From NCBI GenBank assembly GCA_017476575.1, contig JAFUZO010000028.1, positions 1 to 64,000 on the forward strand: 64,000 bases of DNA, written 5' to 3'. Below are positions 23,246-31,952 of the stretch, piece after piece. The stretch's first letter is position 1. Every line of letters begins with the position of its first letter. A model generated the notes under the pieces. That model was not told the origin of the DNA, searched no databases, and was given only the letters and a program-made list of their open reading frames with translations. The stretch is from Bacteroidales bacterium. GTDB lineage: Bacteria > Bacteroidota > Bacteroidia > Bacteroidales > UBA932. Position numbers and translations under genes: made by a program.

Positions 23246-25732
23246 ATGAGAAGAAAACGATTTTGGGCTCCTCTGGCGGTGTGGGCGGTGCTGCTGTCCT
23301 CCTGCGGCAAGGAACTTCCTCCGGTGAACGAGCCGGAGGAAGCGCCTCAGGAGCAAGAGGAAGAGCCGGGACTTCCGGGGATAGGGGACACGTCGGCCCC
23401 GTCGCTGATCAGTGCGGAGATTCCGTCCGCCATCGAGAGCAAGGTGTCGCTGCAGGACTCCGATGCCCCGGGGATGGCGCTTGCCTGGGAGGCGGGGGAC
23501 TGCCTCCGTATCATCGGCACGGGGGCGGCGGAGACGTTCCAGATCGTGGAGGAGGGCAAGACCGCCTCCAAGGCGGGCTTTACGGGAAAGGCCGTGGAAG
23601 GCAGCACCTTCACCGTGCTGTATCCCGGCACGTATGATTCCGAGGCCGCCTGGGAATCACGTTCTTACACCGGCCAGAAACAGACGGGCAACGGCTCCGT
23701 CTCCCATCTTTCCTGGAACGCCAGGATGACCGGCCTGTCCTCCTATTCCTCTCTCATCTTCGCTCCCGCATCCACGGGAACCTTCTCCCAAAACGGCGTG
23801 GTGAAATTCACCTTCAACCTTCCGGAACGGTTCTCCGGCCTGGAGCGGTTGTCCCTCACGGCGCAGGAGGCCGTCTTCCCCACCACCAACAGCGCCGAAG
23901 GTCCGAAGGCGGCGACGCTGTCCCTGGACCTGGAGGACCTGGCCTTCGCGGACGGTTCCCGGGCGGTCACGGCCTACATGATGGCCTCCGCCGCCCCCGT
24001 GCTCCTTGCGGCGGGAACGGAGTACACGCTGACCCTTGCCGGGCCGGGCGGACAGGTCGAGGACGTGGTGAAAACCGTCCCCGAGGGCGGCCTGCAGATC
24101 GGCGGAGGCACCGTCACCGTCATCCACCTGGATGCGAAGGACCTCCAGGAACCCCTGTTCTGGGGCGGAGAGGGAACGGAGAGTGCCCCCTACGAGATCA
24201 AGACCCTGAAGCACCTCCGGAACATGAACGACCTCATTGCCGAGACCAAGGGCGCCTCCACGCTCTTCTTCCGCCTGGTGGACGACATCGACATGACGGA
24301 CGTGACGGACTGGCTGTACAGGAACAACGACGCTTCCCACAACTGGCCCATTGACTTCGACGGTGCGGGGCACAGCATCGTGCATTTCACCATGACACAG
24401 TATTCGGCCTCGCTCTTCGGCGCCCTGGCCGGCTGTGTGCACGACCTGACATTCAAGGACGCCGCCATCCAGACAGCCGAAGCCTCCAACGGCGGCCTGA
24501 TCGCCTACCGTGCGGGCCGCAAGACCGCCTCCATGGACGCGCCGGTGGTCATCCGGAACGTCTCGGTTGAGGGCCTGACCGTCACCGGCGGGACGGCCTC
24601 CGTCGGCGGCCTGGTGGGACGGCTGTCCAACGGCACCCTGGAAAACTGCCACGTCACGGGCCTCGTCCTCACGGGTGAGGACGGCATCGGCGGCCTGGTC
24701 GGCACCGTGGAAGAGGCGCCTTGCACCTTGACGGACTGCACCGTGTCCGGGAGCATCACCTCGACCGGGAAGCAGGCGGGCGGCCTGGTGGGATACAGCA
24801 ATGCGTCCGGGACCCGGTACGACCGCTGCTCCTTCGACGGCACGGTCACGGCGGTCTCCCATGCAGGCGGCCTCATCGGCTATGCCAATTCCCGCTGCGA
24901 CATCGCCTCCTGCAAGACGGCGGGCACCATCAGCGCCACCGCCACCGATTCCATCGTCGGCGGCCTGGTGGGTTGTGCCCACAATTCGTCGGAGGGATGG
25001 GGAACCATCCGGTATTCCCGTTCCAACTGCACCATCAAGGGACTGCGGCGGCTGGGCGGCCTGGTCGGCGAAGCGAGGAACCGCCTTTCCATCGAGGAGA
25101 GCGCCTATGACGGAAGCATCGAAGGCGGCGTCTACCGCTGCGGCGGGGTCATCGGCTGGGTGAACAACAACTTTGCCGAGATGGACGTCCGCATCCTGAA
25201 CTGCCTTTCCGCAGGCACCCTCTCTGCCAGCGGCTGGAGCGGCGGCCTGGTGGGCTGGTCCCCCGGCCTTCTGACCCTGAAGGACTCCTACACCACCATG
25301 GCGGTCAGCGGAAGCGGCAACGGCATGGGCGGCGTCGCGGGGGCCGTGGGCTCCGACTCGGCGGCCATCCGGGCCTCCCAGGAGATCGCGTGCACCGTCG
25401 ACGGATGCCTGGCGTGGAACAGCACCTTCCGGAATGCGGGCACGTCGGCCCAGGCGGGCGCCATCATCGGTGCAAGGGCCTGGAAGGCCCGGTCCGTGGG
25501 CAGGTGCTACCGCAATGCCGCCCTGGATTATTCCGACGGCAACGCTTCCCATACGGCCCTCTCCGACGACCCGGACGCCAGCCCGGATGCCCCGGCGGCG
25601 AAAGACCGCTATGACGGTATCGCCGCAGGGAGCGATGTGACCTGTTCGGCACAGGCGGCGGCCTTGGGCTGGTCGACGGAGGTGTGGAACCTGGACGGGG
25701 CCTATCCTGTGCTGAAAAACCTGGTGCCATGA
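23246..25732 (+). CDS. Fimbrillin-like / GLUG-repeat surface lipoprotein, second paralogue
   Basis: 828 residues, lipobox AVLLSSCGKE. It shares its plan with the gene at 19741: fimbrillin-like sandwich (SKVSLQDSDAPGMALAWEAG, TFTVLYPGTYDS), then GLUG repeats (GGLVGRLS, GGLVGTVE, GGLVGYSN, GGLIGYAN, GGLVGCAH, GGLVGEAR, GGVIGWVN, GGLVGWSP) and the tail CSAQAAALGWSTEVWNLDG. Unlike that paralogue it is GC-rich throughout. Its stop overlaps the start of the next gene, so it belongs to the operon; the dinD cassette was inserted upstream of it. Probably an adhesin or glycan-binding protein. Confidence 0.8.
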   Translation: MRRKRFWAPLAVWAVLLSSCGKELPPVNEPEEAPQEQEEEPGLPGIGDTSAPSLISAEIPSAIESKVSLQDSDAPGMALAWEAGDCLRIIGTGAAETFQIVEEGKTASKAGFTGKAVEGSTFTVLYPGTYDSEAAWESRSYTGQKQTGNGSVSHLSWNARMTGLSSYSSLIFAPASTGTFSQNGVVKFTFNLPERFSGLERLSLTAQEAVFPTTNSAEGPKAATLSLDLEDLAFADGSRAVTAYMMASAAPVLLAAGTEYTLTLAGPGGQVEDVVKTVPEGGLQIGGGTVTVIHLDAKDLQEPLFWGGEGTESAPYEIKTLKHLRNMNDLIAETKGASTLFFRLVDDIDMTDVTDWLYRNNDASHNWPIDFDGAGHSIVHFTMTQYSASLFGALAGCVHDLTFKDAAIQTAEASNGGLIAYRAGRKTASMDAPVVIRNVSVEGLTVTGGTASVGGLVGRLSNGTLENCHVTGLVLTGEDGIGGLVGTVEEAPCTLTDCTVSGSITSTGKQAGGLVGYSNASGTRYDRCSFDGTVTAVSHAGGLIGYANSRCDIASCKTAGTISATATDSIVGGLVGCAHNSSEGWGTIRYSRSNCTIKGLRRLGGLVGEARNRLSIEESAYDGSIEGGVYRCGGVIGWVNNNFAEMDVRILNCLSAGTLSASGWSGGLVGWSPGLLTLKDSYTTMAVSGSGNGMGGVAGAVGSDSAAIRASQEIACTVDGCLAWNSTFRNAGTSAQAGAIIGARAWKARSVGRCYRNAALDYSDGNASHTALSDDPDASPDAPAAKDRYDGIAAGSDVTCSAQAAALGWSTEVWNLDGAYPVLKNLVP

Positions 25733-27984
25733 AAAAGTTTTGGCTTGCTGTATCGGCCTGTATCCTCACCCTCTCCTGCGCCCCGTCCCTGGAGCGCGGT
25801 GCCTGGGAAGAGGACACGTACCGGGCACTGGCATCGCTCCTGGAGGACCGGGACAACCGCGGCGGGTATGCCGTCTTTGACTGCGACAACACCTCCATCC
25901 TCCACGATGTCGCCCATACCATGATGCTCTACCAGATCGAGAACCTGGCTTTCGCCAAGGCCCCGGAACATGGTTTCACGGACGGGTTGCCGGAGGTGGA
26001 TGCCCCCCTCCCCGGCATCGGGACCAGCGCCCGGGAGGAGGGGGCCGCCCTCTCCCGTGCCTATGCGGCCCTCCGCGCCCGCCTGGACGGGGGCTGCCCC
26101 CTTTGGGAAATCCAAGCGGACAGCCTGTATCTCGATTTCAGGGCGCGTTTCCTTGCCCTGTACGCGGCGGTCGGGGCGCATTATGATTACGGAACTCTCT
26201 GCCTGTGGGAACCCTCCCTGGCGGCCGGTTTCAGCAAAGAGGAACGGGAACGCCTCGGACGTGCGAGCCTCCATCACTGGCTCTCGCAGGGACAGGTCTG
26301 GGAAGAGGAATGGGTGTCGCCCGACGGCACGCGCCGCGGGACGGCCATGAAGGGACTGGTGGTGCCGGATGACATGAAGGCCCTCTACCGCGCCCTTTCC
26401 CGTGCAGGCATCGAACCGTACATCTGCTCCGCCTCCCCCGAGTGGCTGGTGGAAGTCCTGGCCCGGGAGTGCTTCGGACTGGATTCCTCCCGGGTTTTCG
26501 GCGTGCGGTTCCAGGAACGGGCGGATGGCTCATGGGCCTATGACGACCAGGTGCCCCAGCCCTTCCTGGAGGGCAAGGTCGCGTGCATCGACCGCTTCAT
26601 CGCCCCGCATCACGGCGGCCGGGAGCCGGTCCTGGTGGGCGGCGACAGCGAAGGGGACGTGGCCATGCTCACCGCCTATCCCGGCATGAAAATGGGGCTG
26701 GTGATGAACCATTTCCGGGGTGGACCGATCGAGGCGCTGGCCAATGCCCATGACGGACGGTATTTCGCGCAGCCTGTGTGCATCAACGCCCGGCAGCGCA
26801 TCCGCCAGGCCTTCACGGAACTTCCTTCCCGTGCGGGCGGCTGCTATCATTCGTATGAGGGCGTCCCCGGTGCGGACACCCCGGCCCCCAAAGGATACAA
26901 GCCCTTCTATATCAGCCATTACGGTCGGCACGGTTCCCGTTATCATACCCCCAAGATGCTGTCCCGTTGCTATCCCCGCGAACTGGAAAGGGCGGCGGCC
27001 CAGGGCCTGCTCACGGAAGAAGGCATCCGGGTCCTGGAGCGCATGAAAGCGGTCTACCAGGCCCACGAGGGGCGGGTCGGGGACCTGAGCGCCCGGGGAG
27101 AAAGGGAGCACCGGGGCATCGGAAGAAGGATGGCACAGCGCTTCCCGGAGGTGTTTGCCGGGCGGGACAGCGTGCGGGCCATCGCAACGCATTATCCGCG
27201 CTGCCAGGCCAGCATGCGTGCCTTCATCGAAGGACTGGGAGCGGACGCGTCCGCCGTCACGGCCGACGCGGGAAGGCAGTATTTCTCCCTCCTCTGCCAT
27301 GAATACATCGACCAGCGGGCCCTGTTTGACGACGTATCGGACTTGCAGTGGGCAATCCGGGAAAGCCGGATTGACCCCGCACCCCTCCAGGAAAGGCTTT
27401 TCCAGGACGGGTTCCGCCCGGACAGCATCCAGATGGTGCTCAAGGGCATCTATATCTACGGCTGCCAGGAAGAGGACTTGGATTTTCCCGAGGAAGGCCG
27501 TCTCTTCGACTTTTTCACCCCCGAGGAACTGTACGGGCAGTGGAGCGTCTATTCAGACGTGGTGTACGGTGAAATGGGCCCGAGCGCCACGTTCGGCGAC
27601 CAGGTGGTTCCCACGGCGAAGGGCCTCCTCGCCCAGTTGCTGGATACGGCATCCGAGGCCGTGGACGCCGGGTCGGACGTGGCGGCGGACCTCCGCTTCG
27701 GCCATGACAACGGCCTTTCCCCCCTGCTGGCGCTGATCGGGATAGAGGGCTATACGGAGCGCGTCCCTGTCGCGGGGTCCTTCCTCGTCTGGCCCAGTTT
27801 CGATCGCATACCCATGGCCTCCAACCTGCAGATGGTCTTCTACCGCAAGGCCGGCCGTCCCGATATCCTTGTGAAACTCCTTTTCAACGAAAGGGAGGCC
27901 CTGATTCCGGGGCTCGACCCCGCCATCGGCCCCTATTACCGGTGGGAGACGCTGGAAACGTACCTGAGAGGCAGAACACGATGA
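25729..27984 (+). CDS. HAD phosphatase / histidine-type phosphatase fusion, lipoprotein
   Basis: 751 residues from ATG 25729 (lipobox ILTLSCAPS). Residues about 35-330 are a HAD hydrolase of the phosphoserine-phosphatase type: motif I FDCDNTS, motif II Ser in YICSASPEW, a Lys in EGKVACIDRF, and motif IV GGDSEGDVAML. Residues about 375-751 are a histidine-phosphatase domain: SHYGRHGSRYHTP (RHGxR nucleophile block) and FGHDNGLSPLL (catalytic HD). Both active sites look intact, so the protein should remove phosphate by two different mechanisms outside the cytoplasm. The second domain matches the partial phosphatase at the window start. The substrate pair is unknown. Coupled by ATGA overlaps to both neighbours. 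Confidence 0.85.
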   Translation: MKKFWLAVSACILTLSCAPSLERGAWEEDTYRALASLLEDRDNRGGYAVFDCDNTSILHDVAHTMMLYQIENLAFAKAPEHGFTDGLPEVDAPLPGIGTSAREEGAALSRAYAALRARLDGGCPLWEIQADSLYLDFRARFLALYAAVGAHYDYGTLCLWEPSLAAGFSKEERERLGRASLHHWLSQGQVWEEEWVSPDGTRRGTAMKGLVVPDDMKALYRALSRAGIEPYICSASPEWLVEVLARECFGLDSSRVFGVRFQERADGSWAYDDQVPQPFLEGKVACIDRFIAPHHGGREPVLVGGDSEGDVAMLTAYPGMKMGLVMNHFRGGPIEALANAHDGRYFAQPVCINARQRIRQAFTELPSRAGGCYHSYEGVPGADTPAPKGYKPFYISHYGRHGSRYHTPKMLSRCYPRELERAAAQGLLTEEGIRVLERMKAVYQAHEGRVGDLSARGEREHRGIGRRMAQRFPEVFAGRDSVRAIATHYPRCQASMRAFIEGLGADASAVTADAGRQYFSLLCHEYIDQRALFDDVSDLQWAIRESRIDPAPLQERLFQDGFRPDSIQMVLKGIYIYGCQEEDLDFPEEGRLFDFFTPEELYGQWSVYSDVVYGEMGPSATFGDQVVPTAKGLLAQLLDTASEAVDAGSDVAADLRFGHDNGLSPLLALIGIEGYTERVPVAGSFLVWPSFDRIPMASNLQMVFYRKAGRPDILVKLLFNEREALIPGLDPAIGPYYRWETLETYLRGRTR

Positions 27985-28097
27985 AACAGTCCTATTTCCC
28001 GCCTTTGTGCGAGGTGACGGAACTGGCGCCGTGCGGTGCCATGCTGGTCCCGGCCTCCCTCCAACCCATGAACCCTCAAGATGATGACTGGGATTAG
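27981..28097 (+). CDS. Small acidic-tailed peptide C
   Basis: 38 residues: MKQSYFPPLCEVTELAP at the start and NPQDDDWD at the end. Its start overlaps the stop of the phosphatase (ATGA) and its end overlaps the next lipoprotein start, so it is translated in line with both. The YxxPxxEVxEL pattern with an acidic tail resembles the two peptides before the GLUG gene. No domain is recognised. Confidence 0.6.
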   Translation: MKQSYFPPLCEVTELAPCGAMLVPASLQPMNPQDDDWD

Positions 28098-29766
28098 ATC
28101 AAGAGAAGCGGCCCTTCTCGCCGCTGCGGTGGCGCTCCTTTTCTCCTGCGGGGAAAAGGGCGTGGCCCCGTCCGATGAGAAACCCTATACCCTCACCCTT
28201 CACGCCGCCTTCGAGCCCCTGACGCGGGCCGGGGCAGACGCCGCGACGGGCAGCATGGCCTGGAGCAGCGGCGACCGTATCGCCGTGGGCCTAGACGACG
28301 GCACGTTCATCCCCTTCGACCTGGTCTCCGGTGCAGGCGGACCGGATGCCGATTTTTCCGGGACCGTCCCCGCCGGCCGGGGCCTTTCCGGCACGGCCTG
28401 GTATCCGTATTGGGAAGGCGCTTATTCCACGGGGGAAAGGACGGTGACGCCGCCCCTTGCCGAGGACTTCGTCTCCGATGCCTACACCCCGGCCGTCATG
28501 AGCGCCCGGGTGGACGGCTCCTCCCTGTCCTTCACCCATGCGGGCGGCATCATCCGCTTCACTGTCAAGGGAATCCCCGCCTCGGCGGTCCGGTTCACCT
28601 TCACCTCGGACGGCGGGGTCTACGGGAACGACAGTTACAGCGTCCTCTTCCCTGCGGGTGGAGCCACGTCGCGTGTTTTCTCCGTCCCGGTGCAGGCGGG
28701 CACGCTCGCCCCCTACACCATTTCCCTGTCCAACGCGGCGGATGATGTCCTGGTTTCGAAGACCAAGGGCTCCGCGACCGAGGTGGAGCGCTGCGACCTG
28801 CGCCTCCTCACGCCGCTGGAGGTGGTCTTCGCGGACTCCTTCCGCGTGGTGTGCTGGAACATCCTCAACGGGATGGAGGCGGATTATGACAACGATTATG
28901 ACAACCTCGTCGCCTGGGTCAACGCCCTTTCTCCCGACGTGCTGGTGCTCACGGAGTCCAAGCCTTTCAACAAGAGTTCCTTGGAAAAGCGCGTCGCCAC
29001 ACTGTTCGCGGCAAGGATGAAGGCCCGGGCCGCCCGCTGGGGCCATGGACAGGTCGCGATCGTCAACATCGACAATTACCCGGTCACGATTACGTCGGCC
29101 CATCCCCTCACGGTCCAGTCGTTGCTGACAGACAAGGACTTCACGTCCCACGGAGCGGTCCATGTGAGCACGGGCGGGTATGAAATCGTGGGGCTGCACC
29201 TCCAGCCGACGCTGGACACGGGCTTCGACGCCGACGTCACCACCAAGTATGCGTATTATGGCGCCCGCCGGAAGGCGGAGTTCGCGTACATCCTGGAGGA
29301 GACGATGGCCGCCTGCCCGGACCGGAAAGACTGGATCTTTGCGGGCGACTTCAACAGTTACTCCCTCAAGGACAGGGGCGCCAGAAGCCCGTACGGAGGG
29401 GCTACGGCCTATTCCTATCCCGACGAGGACGGGCAGGTATCGTCCGCCTACGGGGTGTATGACGCCATCATTGGAAGCGGACTGGCCGATGTGCTCTATG
29501 ATTTCAACGCCGGCGCTTTCCAGCCCACGATGTATCACGGGCGCTCCCGCATCGACTATTTCTTCGCCACCCCCGGCGTCTGTTCGCGGGTGAAGCGGGC
29601 CGAGGTCGTCCGGGGCGGTTTCCCGGGGGACTACAGTCCGGACCTGGAACAGAACCCCTCCGACCATTTCCCCATCCTGATGGACATCGCTGACTATGCC
29701 TTCAAGGTCCTGGACGGCTATGACACCCTCAACGACTGGGAAGACGGTGCCGCACTTGAGGAATAA
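28081..29766 (+). CDS. Fimbrillin-like / EEP phosphodiesterase lipoprotein
   Basis: 561 residues; start at 28081 or 28084; lipobox ALLFSCGEK. Residues about 30-245 are fimbrillin-like (MAWSSGDRIAVGLDDG, GTAWYPYWEGAY). From about 255 an EEP domain keeps all key residues: CWNILNGM (Asn), VLTESK (Glu), VGLHLQP (His), AGDFNSYSL (Asp/Asn), RIDYFFA (Asp) and PSDHFP (Asp-His). It should be a surface-anchored nuclease or phosphodiesterase, and is the second EEP enzyme in this operon, with a different N-terminal module. Peptide C overlaps its start. Confidence 0.8.
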   Translation: MMTGIRSREAALLAAAVALLFSCGEKGVAPSDEKPYTLTLHAAFEPLTRAGADAATGSMAWSSGDRIAVGLDDGTFIPFDLVSGAGGPDADFSGTVPAGRGLSGTAWYPYWEGAYSTGERTVTPPLAEDFVSDAYTPAVMSARVDGSSLSFTHAGGIIRFTVKGIPASAVRFTFTSDGGVYGNDSYSVLFPAGGATSRVFSVPVQAGTLAPYTISLSNAADDVLVSKTKGSATEVERCDLRLLTPLEVVFADSFRVVCWNILNGMEADYDNDYDNLVAWVNALSPDVLVLTESKPFNKSSLEKRVATLFAARMKARAARWGHGQVAIVNIDNYPVTITSAHPLTVQSLLTDKDFTSHGAVHVSTGGYEIVGLHLQPTLDTGFDADVTTKYAYYGARRKAEFAYILEETMAACPDRKDWIFAGDFNSYSLKDRGARSPYGGATAYSYPDEDGQVSSAYGVYDAIIGSGLADVLYDFNAGAFQPTMYHGRSRIDYFFATPGVCSRVKRAEVVRGGFPGDYSPDLEQNPSDHFPILMDIADYAFKVLDGYDTLNDWEDGAALEE

Positions 29767-29770
29767 TGCT

Positions 29771-29778
29771 TATCTTTG
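29771..29778 (+). promoter_or_regulatory. Internal -7 element before the GH3 gene
   Basis: TATCTTTG, a perfect TAnnTTTG, lies 5 nt before the ATG at 29784 and just after the preceding stop. It would give a leaderless mRNA for the two glycosidase genes, separate from the upstream operon. Confidence 0.55.
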
Positions 29779-29783
29779 ACGCC

Positions 29784-31952
29784 ATGAAACGTTTTGCCCT
29801 CCTTCTCGCACTCTTGGGTTTCCTTTCCTGCGGCCGACAGGAGACGGTGGAACTTTCTCTGGATGAAAAACTGGCGCTCACCCATGCGCAGTCGCGTTTT
29901 TCCTCTCCCGGCGTCCCGCGCCTCGGCATCCCGGAACTGTGGTGGTCCGACGGCCCCAACGGGGTCCGGGCGGAGGCCCTCTGGGACAGTTGGGCGCAGG
30001 CGGGTTGGACCAGCGACTCGTGCACGGCCTATCCCGCCCTCACCTGCCTGGCCGCCACCTGGGACGAGTCCCTGGCCGGGGAGATGGGCATCTGCCTGGC
30101 CGAGGAGGCGCTGTACCGGGGGAAGGATGTCCTCCTGGGCCCCGGCGTCAACATCATGCGCCTTCCCACATCCGGGAGGAACTTTGAATACATGGGGGAG
30201 GACCCCTTCCTGGCCGGGAAGATGGCTGCGGCCTACATCCGGGGCGTGCAGAGCAAGGGGGTGGCGGCCAGCGTGAAGCACTTTGCCCTGAACAACCAGG
30301 AAAAGGCGCGTGCAAGGGTGGATGTCCATGTCGATGAGCGGGCGCTGCACGAAATCTACCTCCCCGCCTTCAAGCGGGCGGTGCAGGAGGGGGGCGCCTG
30401 GACGGTGATGGCCGCCTACAACCGTATCTGGGACTCCCATTGCAGCGAGAACAGCCGTCTGCTCACGGACATCCTGCGGGATGACTGGGGCTTTGACGGC
30501 GTCGTGGTGAGCGACTGGGGGGCGGTCCATTCGACGGCCGCCGCGGCGGCGGGTCTTGACGTGGAGATGGGAACCAGCACGGACGGCCTCCGGGACAACC
30601 CCCTGGCGACGGACTACAATGCCTTCCACTTCGCCGCGCCCTACAAGGAAAAGATCCTCTCGGGTGAAATCCCCGCCGACGTCCTGGAAACCCAGGTGGA
30701 AAGGATCCTCCGCCTGCATGGGCGGACCACATTGTCTCCCGGACGGGGGCGCGGGCGGTTCGTCTGCCCTGAGCATGCGGCCCTGGCCCGGAAGGTGGGG
30801 GAGGAAGGAATCGTGCTGCTGGAAAACAGGGGCGGCCTTCTGCCGCTCGATGCGGCCAGGACCCTTGACATCCTGGTGGTCGGAGAGAACGCCGTCAAGA
30901 AGATGGCCGTCGGCGGCGGCAGTTCGTCGCTCAAGGCCAAGTATGAGATAACGCCCTTGGAGGGCATCAAAGCGGCCTTTCCGCTCTCCCGCGTCCGCTA
31001 TGAGCGCGGCTATGTGGGCGACCCGGGCGAGGTCTATTGGGGCGTCTCCTCCGGGCAGGACCTGACGGACCCGCGCACCCCCGGACGCCTGGTTGAGGAT
31101 GCCGTTGCCGCCGCGGCGGGGGCCGATGTCATCATTTTCGTGGGCGGACTCAACAAGTCCAAGAACCAGGACCGGGAGGGACGCGACCGCCTCTCGTACA
31201 CGCTGCCTTATGACCAGGACACCGTGGTCGAGGCGCTGGTCGGCACCGGCGTCCCGCTGGTGTATGTGAATGTGTCGGGCAATCCCGCGGCGCTTCCCTG
31301 GCATGGGCGGGCGGGGGCCGTCGTCCAGGCCTGGTACCTCGGCAGCGAGGCCGGGACGGCCCTCGGCGCGGTCCTCTCGGGCCGGGTCAACCCCTCCGGG
31401 AAACTGCCCTTCTCGTGGCCGTCGGCATTGGAGGATACGCCCTTCTACGGCAATGAGCGCACGTATCCCGGCATCCTCCGGGAGGACGGCCGCATCATGG
31501 ACGTCTATTACGACGAAGGCATCTTCGTGGGCTACCGCTGGTATGACCATGCGGGGGTGGCGCCGCTCTACCCCTTCGGCCACGGCCTTTCCTATACCAC
31601 CTTCGCATGGACGGACCTCCGGACTTCGGTCCGCCGGGGCCGGCTCCGGGTCTCGTTGTCGCTGGAGAACACGGGGGACCGTGCGGGCAAGGAGACTGTG
31701 CAGGTGTATGTGGGCGCCCCCGCCGCGGGTGAGGGCGCGTCCTACGAGCGGCCCCTCCAGGAACTCAAGGCGTTCCGGAAGGTTTCCCTCGGTCCCGGGG
31801 AATCGCAACGAGTGCATGTCGAGATCCCGCTTCCGGAACTGGGCTGCTATGACAGTGCGCAGGACCGCTTTGTCACCGTGCACGGCACGTATGTGGTACG
31901 GGTGGGGGCATCGTCCCGGGACATCAGGCTTGAAAAACAGATAGAACTATGA
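29784..31952 (+). CDS. Glycoside hydrolase family 3 (beta-glucosidase/beta-xylosidase type)
   Basis: 722 residues from ATG 29784; lipobox LLGFLSCGRQ. The N-terminal barrel carries LGIPELWWSDGPNGVR, GPGVNIMRLPTSGRNFEYMGEDP, KHFALNNQE and the nucleophile block VVVSDWGAVH (Asp near 243). The alpha/beta sandwich (LLENRGGLLPLD, ILVVGENA, GGSSSLKAKYEITPLEG) and a C-terminal fibronectin-III-like domain (PFGHGLSYTTFAW, VSLENTGDRAGKETVQVYV) complete it. GH3 enzymes release glucose or xylose from the non-reducing end. With the next gene (GH39-GH43), a pentose substrate is likely. Stop overlaps the following start (ATGA). Confidence 0.9.
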   Translation: MKRFALLLALLGFLSCGRQETVELSLDEKLALTHAQSRFSSPGVPRLGIPELWWSDGPNGVRAEALWDSWAQAGWTSDSCTAYPALTCLAATWDESLAGEMGICLAEEALYRGKDVLLGPGVNIMRLPTSGRNFEYMGEDPFLAGKMAAAYIRGVQSKGVAASVKHFALNNQEKARARVDVHVDERALHEIYLPAFKRAVQEGGAWTVMAAYNRIWDSHCSENSRLLTDILRDDWGFDGVVVSDWGAVHSTAAAAAGLDVEMGTSTDGLRDNPLATDYNAFHFAAPYKEKILSGEIPADVLETQVERILRLHGRTTLSPGRGRGRFVCPEHAALARKVGEEGIVLLENRGGLLPLDAARTLDILVVGENAVKKMAVGGGSSSLKAKYEITPLEGIKAAFPLSRVRYERGYVGDPGEVYWGVSSGQDLTDPRTPGRLVEDAVAAAAGADVIIFVGGLNKSKNQDREGRDRLSYTLPYDQDTVVEALVGTGVPLVYVNVSGNPAALPWHGRAGAVVQAWYLGSEAGTALGAVLSGRVNPSGKLPFSWPSALEDTPFYGNERTYPGILREDGRIMDVYYDEGIFVGYRWYDHAGVAPLYPFGHGLSYTTFAWTDLRTSVRRGRLRVSLSLENTGDRAGKETVQVYVGAPAAGEGASYERPLQELKAFRKVSLGPGESQRVHVEIPLPELGCYDSAQDRFVTVHGTYVVRVGASSRDIRLEKQIEL

